From Alectoria sarmentosa (lineage: Eukaryota > Ascomycota > Lecanoromycetes > Lecanorales > Parmeliaceae), in the NCBI GenBank assembly GCA_009733775.1, contig WOGZ01000163.1:1-64000 (forward strand): a DNA stretch of 64,000 nt, in the 5' to 3' direction. Below, in pieces: positions 56,864 to 64,000 of the stretch. The position numbers and the translations under genes are program-made. The stretch's first letter is position 1; the number at the start of each line of letters is the position of its first letter. The notes under the pieces are model-generated. The model saw nothing but the letters and a program-made list of their open reading frames with translations, did not search any database and was not told the DNA's origin.

Positions 56864-58665
56864 ATGCACGAATCTTACGCCGTCGATATCAAAATGGAAC
56901 AGCATTATGGCCTTCATCACGACGATGATTTTGCCGCTGCTTCAATGGTCGAGGTTGCGGCGGACTCCCCGCATCAATCTCCTCCAAATGATTACGGCGA
57001 CTTTGATTTCTCACATTCTGTACATGCCCAACTCCAGTCAATATACAGTCGGCCCATGCAATCTTCATTTTCCACTCCTCAGCCTTTACATCCTTTGGTC
57101 ACTATGCCGCAATGGCCGAGCCAAATCACCAATCCATCCGAAAGCAACAGCCCTCCCCCTGTTGTTCAACTGCAGCACAGACCCATCTTGCCTCTTTCAA
57201 AGACTGTTCCCACTATACCGAAGCTTGCCACTGTATCACCCAAAGAGAAACCCACGCTGTCCTCGTCGCGAAGGACCCTCACAGATAGCGATCGGCGGAA
57301 GATGTGCGAGTACCACAACGAGAATCCAAATGTAAAGCAGACAGAAATAGGCGGTGAGTCTTAAATCGAGTGAGCAAACGGATTCAGCTAAATAATTCTC
57401 CAGCCATGTTTGGTGTCGAGAGGAGGTTTGTCAATACATTGCTCTCTCATGAGCGAACGATAGTGCTAATTCATGCGCCTTCAAGTACCGTCTCCAAAGT
57501 CTTACGAAACAAAGACAAGTATCTCGTTCAAGAAGAGGGCAATCGATCTCCAATACGAAGATCCAAAAGCAAATTTCCAGATATTGAGCGAACGTTATCC
57601 CAATGGGTGAAGAACCGCATCAGTCAACGCCTACCCCTCGACGATAGCACCATCCGAGACCAAGCGCGAATATTCGCCTCGACGGTCGGCAGTTCCGAAT
57701 GCCATAATCAAGTAAACGATCCTACTTGGCTGGAACAATTCAAACAGAAGAACCACCTGCCAGGTGCAAAACAAGGTGAGATCAAAGATGAGAACGACGC
57801 TCTTTGCCCAGAGACGAAATCTGGCTCGCAGACACCAAATGGCATCTCACCAGTCGGATGGGATGGTCTGCCCATTAGTCCGCCAAAAGAGGATTTCAAC
57901 GGCCATAGTCCCGAGAACTACATTGACTCGAACAATTTCGGCCACGCTCATTCTCAAAGTGCGACGTCACTCGGCAGCTGCTTCTCAGATATATCTTCTT
58001 TCGCCGGCGATTTCCGCAGTCCAACTTCCCCTTACTTCTCCCCCATGTCAAGCTGCGGCCCTTCGCCATCCATGCCAGCTCAGAAAATGGCAAGGCTACC
58101 GCCCCTCGCACCAGCAGGCTCTCTACGACGCCGTCAAACTGTGCCACTGATCTCTTCCGAATCCTCACCGGACTCGGCAACATCAAAACACCTCCCCCCA
58201 TCAATGGCATCCTCAACTCTCGAATCCCCCCACGACGAAATGGACGTCTCCCCCCTCAGCGCCACCGACCCCTCTCTCCACCCCTCTCGCCCATCGACCT
58301 CAAATCCGTCCCCTCTCTCTATGGCGCCCCCCTCTAGCATGACGGCCAATTCGAGCAACCCCAGCTCCGCCATCAGCGCCAGTCCCCTCACATCCAACAA
58401 CTCGCCCTCCTCCCCACCGTCTCAAGACGAAGCCCGTGCCGCCCTTTCCACCCTCATGACATTTATAAAGCACCAACCGAATGGCGCAGTGGATCCGCAC
58501 GATTACCTTGTCATGGGCAAATGGATGCACATGCTGAAGCTAGAAACGGGAGAATTGCCGGGAGGGATGCAGGCGATTCATCAGCAACATCCGATGCAGG
58601 GCAGTGAGAGGGCGGACGGGACGGTGCCGATTGGGAGAAAGAGGAGTGAGCATTCGCTGTCTTGA
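56864..58665 (+). CDS. CENP-B-type (transposase-derived) DNA-binding protein
   Basis: Three exons (56864-57353, 57404-57425, 57486-58665) encode 563 residues. A psq/CENP-B N-terminal helix-turn-helix lies at about 137-186 (RRTLTDSDRRKMCEYHNENP, AMFGVERSTVSKVLRNKDKYL split by the 22-nt middle exon). A second, Tc5-type HTH follows (IERTLSQWVKNRISQRLPLD, ARIFASTVGS, WLEQFKQKNHL). After that comes only a long Ser/Pro-rich region and a conserved-looking end (EARAALSTLMTFIKHQ, DYLVMGKWMHMLKLETGELPGG). The DDE endonuclease domain of pogo transposases is absent, so it is best seen as a domesticated DNA-binding regulator of the nucleus. Its targets are unknown. Both micro-exon junctions were chosen because they give the canonical HTH; introns are 50 and 60 bp. 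Confidence 0.85.
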
Positions 58666-59368
58666 CGATCGTTAAGGGGGGACGTGTGTGGGGGGAGTGT
58701 ATTGACATGTATTCTGTTCTGTTTTTGTTTTTTTTATTTTGGTCTGTTCTGTTATCTATGTCTGGGAGGAAGTCTGCACGTTTCGCGTTGGTATATCCGC
58801 ATTTACATCACGGTCGTTAAAATTCTTTGCATCTGCTTTTTCCGGAAACATGTTGTCTGTACTGTCATGATATCGCAGCGCGGGGAGAGCAGGAACGGAA
58901 GGCACCTCATTCGATCCAGCGTTTCTCTTTTTTCTCCCTGAAGGAAACAAGACGGAAGGGAGGGAGGGACAGAAGGAGGTATATACAAAGGGCAGGCCGG
59001 AGTGGACTTGATTTTTATTTTTCGATACTGGGGCAAAGCCACTTTTCGGCCGAGGTGCATCACGAATGGGACAGAAGGAGAAGAAAGACCTAGAAATACC
59101 CTAGCCTCGCGGCTTGACACGACTATCTCGAGGCGGCCTCACGGCTGGATCTTGCCATGTATGTGGAAGGAGAAGCATTAATTATTTAAAACTATATGAT
59201 ATTCTTTTTTGGGGGGGGGGACGTGGAGGCATTTTGTATTTGGGCGAGGGCGGGCATTGTGTACGTAGTCGCGAGCTTGGCTGAGAGGGAACTAAGTGGA
59301 AGAGTTGACCGAGAGATGCATCTTGGGTATTTGTCATTGTCATTATTTCTATTTCTATCCTTGTGTAT
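58666..59368. other. Convergent intergenic region, CENP-B-type / PXA
   Basis: 703 bp of 3' flanking DNA. It has a T-rich stretch at 58714-58745 and a G run at 59210-59221. No gene is seen. Confidence 0.45.
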
Positions 59369-62230
59369 TCATACATCATTCCCAAGCCTTCCCTTGAGCA
59401 GCTCCTCTACCCGTTGCTCTCCAAGCTCCGGCAGAAGGCGGACAACGACCAGCTCCAAGACTGCATATCCAAGGTGCTTATTCAGGTATGCATCTCCCCA
59501 GACATCAAGCTCTTCTTTTACCTCTTTGACCCAGTCCTCCATCTCCTCGCCACCATAGAATCGCTTAAACGAGGCAGACGGCAGCAGGGAGAGGAGGGAG
59601 AGAGCGCAGGTGTGTTTGATGCTGCAGATTTCGGCGGCAGAAGGAGCTGGAGGAGCGGGCGGTGGGAGACTGGAATTCGGAAAAAGAGTCTGGCGGAGAG
59701 TGCAAAGCAAAGTCGGCAATAGTTGTGAAGGTCGAAGGTGGGTGTGGATGGAATGGTGCATGTACCTGTCAGAGCAAAGGGGCGTCAGAAAGTACCGAGT
59801 AGTGACGTTGAAAACTCGGTTGCACGGAGAGTGATGGAGACGGAGATGAGAGCAGGCATGAGTAGTGACGACGCAAAAATGGCTGAAACAGGCAGGCGCC
59901 AGGTGTGGAAATTGAGCGGTCAAATCGAGACAGGACAAAGGTCGGGCAGCCTTGCAGCATGAGTCGTGCGCAGCATTGGTCTTGACAGTCTTCTTTCCGC
60001 CTTCTACTCCGCATGTTGGAAGACCAGCTTGGGATGAAAATGCAGACGGCTTGAAGAGGATGAGCGGTGGGGAAGGGAAAAGTGATGCGGATTAGGGCTT
60101 CTATCATGACGGCCGATCCTTGTTGATCATTCGGCATTTGTCGACCTCGAGGGCGCCTAAGCAGCATTCTAAATAATGCCGAGGAACAGCTGGTCTTGTT
60201 TGGGGTTTTTCCAGTTGCAAGGAAGAGTGCATCAGGGTGACATATCGAATCGAGAAGACGATCTTAATAAGTTGGATGAGCGCAGGGGTGTGAAATCAGA
60301 AACTCGGAGGAAGAATACATCCAGTAGATGGAATAGATGGATGCATGTTCCAAAGCATAAAAGTATAAAAGCATAAAGGTACATCAAAGTACATCAAAGT
60401 CTAAAGGAAATAAAAAACAGGTGTGGAAGGGAAAAAAGCGGTAGTGCGGAAAGAATGGAAGGAATAAGGTAGGGTGAGGACATTAGGGAGGACATTAGGG
60501 AGGAATTAGGGAAGGAATTAGGGAGGAATGGGAAAGTCTAGGCTCTGCTGGCCCGGCATTGTGGCTGACAGGGAAGACAAGGGCGGAGTCATGCAAGCCT
60601 TAAAATTAAAGCTTTGCATCGTTCCGGCATCCTCCTCAAGTCTTCCTGCAACACGATAACGGGGCGAGTGACCAACTATTCCCCGCCCAGTCTTAGCTGC
60701 CCACCTAAGTGGTAGGTCAACTTGGCCAAAGCAGTACATATATGCGCCTTTGGCCGTTTGGTATGCAACCACGACAAAGTCAGATGACTGAAATCTCATG
60801 CGGACGTAGACGCGGGTCGGCGAATTGCAGGGGTCCACCGACCAACGACAGCGAAGAAGAGACTCACACCTCACTTACTGGTCAAGTATGCCGTCCGTGG
60901 CGGCCAGTCCGAAGGGACCATGGATCAGCTGGTGTTGGAGCAATGCGAGTGATCCAGAGAGCCAGGGCATTCGTGAACGGAGATCGAGTACAACGGAGAT
61001 GAGTGAGAAGATTCTGAAACCCAGCATCGGGCGAGGCGCTTCCATTTTCCCCTCCGTTGACGATGCTTCGCTCAAGCTTGATGTTTTGGATGTCGGCGTC
61101 GAGCGCATTGGCCGCGAGGATGCTGTAATGAAGCCGAGTATGACAAAACGTATTGTCACAAACGTCAAGAAGCTGTATTGTAAAATTCGCCAGAACGCAG
61201 ACGAGAACGCGGACCGTCTTTCATCCTTCCTTGCTTCCTTGCTCTGCCTTGTCTCCGAGAGAAGGCCGAACTTTTCAAGACGGCTCCTGGTATCAACCTC
61301 CAACTCTTCACCGGTAGTTTTTGGCTCGATCCTCGCTTTGACCGCTTCGACAAGCTTGGTGATGCCGCCCCATATGAACCAGCCTTCACAGACCTTGCCG
61401 CCGATGGAATTGCCGAGGATGCTGTCTGCAATGACGTCGGCAACAAGGGTCCGTAGACACGCGTTCTCGAGGTCCTCCGTAGGTAGTAGCACTGCTAGTG
61501 CGCCCTGCACCAATAGCTGCCTGTACTCTGCTTCATGTTCCTGCTGCTTGGTCGCAGTTGATAGGACAGCCGGGTCAAGCACTGGCGAAAGCGCTGGGTG
61601 AGGAACCAGGTTGTGATATATAATACGAGGTTCCGTACGTAGAGGCGGTAGATGTTGTGATTGATGACTGACTCGGTATGCTGCTGCCCTGTTAGCTGGA
61701 TCTCCTGCACATCGAGCCTGGACCTGCCGACCATGGATATGACCTTCAATCAACTCTGGTATCTCATCCAGTATCAAGCCCTCAAGGTCTACTATTCTCA
61801 ATCTGCTCTCCAACGCTCTTGTGCAATGAGCCACTATGCGTACCACCTCTTCCACGAAGCTTTGATCCGGTGTCATCTTCCCATACCAGCTGTAGACCAA
61901 ATCCTTCACAACGACTGCAATGACGGCGTAGAGCTGCAGGTCCACATCGTTGCTGCTTGTCAACGGAGGTAATAGCTCGTCTATGGGACGAGGCTCCGCG
62001 TGACTCTGGGGGCAGAGCACGCGTCTTATTAAGACGGCTGTCGCTTTGTCGGAGACATCAGAGGGCCCAATTGAGCGCGCTGGGGATGATTGTCGACTTC
62101 TCGAGGACGGTCTTGAGCGTGGAGGCGGTGCTGATGTAGATTTTGCAGCTATGGAAGTGCTGCTGAATGTAGGGACGGCTTTTGGGCGAGGCTGAAGATT
62201 TGATGGGGGACGGAGAGAAGGTTGGGTCAT
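59369..62230 (-). CDS. PXA-domain protein
   Basis: Modelled as two exons, 62230-60879 and 59765-59369, giving 582 residues. The start is the ATG before TQPSLRPPSN; an in-frame ATG at 62254 is the alternative. The PXA (PX-associated) domain begins near residue 85: SNDVDLQLYAVIAVVVKDLVYS, WYGKMTPDQSF, EEVVRIVAHCTRALESRLR, LILDEIPELIEGHI. PXA domains occur in sorting nexins and in stand-alone fungal proteins linked to membrane traffic. A hydrophobic stretch near residues 360-380 (FWRILQYSFLTFVTIRFVIL) may be membrane-bound. The C-terminal block (LPTLLCTLRQTLFPN, KEVKEELDVWGDAYLNKHL, VRLLPELGEQRVEELL) is typical of the family and lies only in the second exon, so the exons belong together. The intron (59766-60878) is 1113 bp, far above local norms. 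Confidence 0.8.
60483..60523 (+). repeat. Four phased TTAGGG motifs
   Basis: TTAGGG begins at 60483, 60495, 60506 and 60518, so the spacing is 12, 11 and 12 bp. It lies inside the long PXA intron, in a purine-rich stretch of attagggagg-type repeats. Confidence 0.75.
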
Positions 62231-62639
62231 GATGTGGCATGAGATTGTGAGCAAGCTATGCTGAATGCCTTGAGATGTTGAGAAAATTGAGAAATCCGGT
62301 CATGGACTACTGAATCCTCCATCGACCAGACCTTGGAAGTCGGGAAGACATAAGTTTTCTTTTAATTGAGTTCCCTGAATTCTTGTGGCACTCGCTTAGT
62401 CATCAGAGTTAGTGGAGTCGAGAATATTTCACCCAACTTTTTCGACCATAACGTTTGCTTTTCACTCTTCTTTAAATGTCCATAATCCGGACCATGGTCA
62501 TGGGATATCTGGAAGAAGAGACCACAATGCCGTTGGCAGCGGCAGCAAGATATCATTTCAAAGTCATGGCTTTCAATGGGAGCCTTAGCAGTTCCATTAC
62601 CAACAGCAGTTTATTACCTCAATTTTCTCTACGTTAGAG
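62231..62639. other. Upstream of PXA gene
   Basis: About 400 bp with no gene. Its right part may already be degraded retrotransposon DNA. Confidence 0.4.
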
Positions 62640-63270
62640 CATTTTGATACCTGAATTAATGGCAAACTTACAAGCTCTGGATCTGCCATTGAGCATGCGG
62701 GCAAGTAGGCACTGCAATCGCGACTCCAGGTTCATGTCTGAGTTTTGGCACACTCTCTTTAGGCAGCTTGGCGCAGACATTCTTACATCTACATACATCC
62801 TATCATCCACAGATGGACGAGCGATCGGATCGCACCAATCAGAAAGCCGGAAGCACCAATCGCTACTTCGTTTCTCTCAGTACCGAAGACTGGACTGTGG
62901 TGCTGCCGTACCTCCAGGGTAGCTTGAACAACTCCAAGCATCTTTCTATTGAATAGGCACCGGATGGAATGCTCTATGGATTCAACGTTCAAGACACCCT
63001 TCCATTATTGGCCAAACTACCACTCCCACAAGAAGACTTCAATCATTTGCGGCAGCTGGAGCGAGAGCAAGCTGAGAATTGGCTAGCCTTTGTGAACACC
63101 AAGGCAAATACTTACTACGACAAGCTTTTTTAATCGGCTAAACTTATACAAAATAAGCGAGGTCTACTTACGACTGGTTCATGGCTACGAGATACCAGGC
63201 CCTGCTAACCGCAGACTGCATCACCAACGCGTCGGCCATTTCAAGGTCATCGAAGAGATGAGATCGCTTG
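62640..63270 (+). mobile_element. Broken Ty3/gypsy integrase remnant
   Basis: Conserved pieces of a retrotransposon integrase appear in order but in different frames with stops: NRDSRFMSEFWHTLFRQLG (the catalytic Asp region), then SYHPQMDERSDRTNQ and EDWTVVLPYLQGSLNNS, then LEREQAENWLAFVNTKANTYYD and HHQRVGHFKVIEE near 63220. Frameshifts and in-frame stops (for example after HLSIE and YYDKLF) make it inactive. No reverse transcriptase, protease or LTR is visible inside the window. Composition is normal, so unlike the AT blocks it was not RIP-mutated. It may extend leftwards towards 62440. Confidence 0.8.
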
Positions 63271-64000
63271 CTCTCTAGACTGGTTTACATCTCGTAATGA
63301 AGCCACCTTGTCGTGTCTGTGACTTAGCTGGAATATGTTTGTCGACCATGCTCTTTACGAACGGCGCCATAATATCAACTCTCCTTCTGTAGTAAAAGAA
63401 GACGATGGAACCGAGCCTTGCGCTCGACATGAGGATATCTCGAGCCAAGCTTCAGGCACTGATTGCAGATTACGAAGCGAGGGCTCAAGCGAGGCCACGA
63501 AGGCGATCACAGCGACACCGTAGTATGCTCGAGTGAGGTGCTTTGGAGGTTTCCTTCATCTCGCAAGCACTTGCTTGCACCATCATTACCACTTCCACTG
63601 CGAGCACGGCTTCACAAGCACCTACTTTCGGTCACCGCTTCAGTAGTACACTATCTGATTGCTAAGCCTTTGCTCGACTACGCTTGTCTGCTTCACGACA
63701 TCCTATTTCCGTTCTTGATACTACTTGCACATTTCTGTTCAGTGCTACCGCTACAACGAGGGTGTTAATGTCCTCCGTTTCGTGACTCTGTAATGGGAAT
63801 GACTTCACAAATGCTATTCTACAGTGGTAGATATAGCTTCATAGATCTTGATCAAGATCTTGAACACTCTCACATACGGTCTCGCCGAAACACATTCTTG
63901 TTGATGCGTGTAAGATCAATACAAAACGATGATACTGGCGTATTCGTGCTCTTCACAGTGTTCAATGTAGTCTGAAAACCCAGGACAATCGAGATCATTT
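63271..64000. other. Unassigned end of window
   Basis: No gene is supported. Frames of 60-100 codons have no family resemblance. It may contain more of the decayed retrotransposon. Confidence 0.4.

Noticed and set aside
60518..60874. Separate gene inside the PXA intron
   Set aside because: The 118-codon minus-strand frame starts right behind the donor, has no family resemblance and no good composition signal.
1..64000. CRISPR array, bacterial operons or riboswitches
   Set aside because: The genome is fungal; the short repeats seen are direct tandem minisatellites without spacers.

Overview
The window looks like a filamentous ascomycete (Pezizomycotina) chromosome segment, most likely a Dothideomycete-type genome. 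The reasons are short introns of about 47-60 nt with GT..AG ends, typical fungal gene families (DFG10, glycogenin, Hos4-like ankyrin protein, cysteine dioxygenase, PXA protein), and two very AT-rich blocks that carry the footprint of repeat-induced point mutation (RIP). The class-level placement is inference from genome style, not from a search.

Layout. 1-6115 and 12274-21030 are AT-rich, gene-free, RIP-degraded blocks. The first holds a tandem pair of about 671-bp repeats and, at its right edge, an inverted copy of the same repeat that is not RIP-mutated; comparing them shows the mutation process base by base. Between the blocks lies a small gene island: a heme-only CYP505-like P450 (-), a DFG10 polyprenol reductase (+) and an ALKBH6-like dioxygenase (-), followed by a 938-bp transposon-like element (11330-12267) with 68-bp terminal inverted repeats, a 6-bp target-site duplication and an internal 22-bp minisatellite. 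At 21353-22917, just right of the second block, sits a gene of unknown function broken by a 23-bp tandem duplication.

25460-49463 is an ordinary housekeeping run: F-box/LRR protein with a C-terminal CaaX box (+), glycogenin (+), phenylalanyl-tRNA synthetase beta (-), PP2A scaffold subunit A (+), ribosomal protein S3 (-), myotubularin-type PI3P phosphatase (+), ribosomal protein S12 (+), a Hos4-like ankyrin/coiled-coil protein (-), cysteine dioxygenase (-) and a small conserved-looking unknown (-). Several pairs share divergent promoters: PheRS/PP2A-A and RPS3/myotubularin.

50008-52592 is a decayed DUF6604-type gene with nonsense codons and frameshifts. It is followed by an intact seven-exon DRG1/Rbg1 GTPase (+), a transposase-derived CENP-B-type DNA-binding protein (+) and a PXA-domain protein (-) whose two coding parts are joined by an unusually long intron. 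The last 1.5 kb contains a broken Ty3/gypsy integrase remnant that is not AT-rich.

The genes do not form one pathway; I see no secondary-metabolite or defence cluster. Most exon models were built by hand from splice signals and conserved protein frames, and every coding sum given is a multiple of three. The most useful leads are the RIP/non-RIP repeat comparison, the terminal-inverted-repeat minisatellite element, the P450 with an atypical I-helix and no reductase, the CaaX F-box protein and the long PXA intron with phased TTAGGG motifs.
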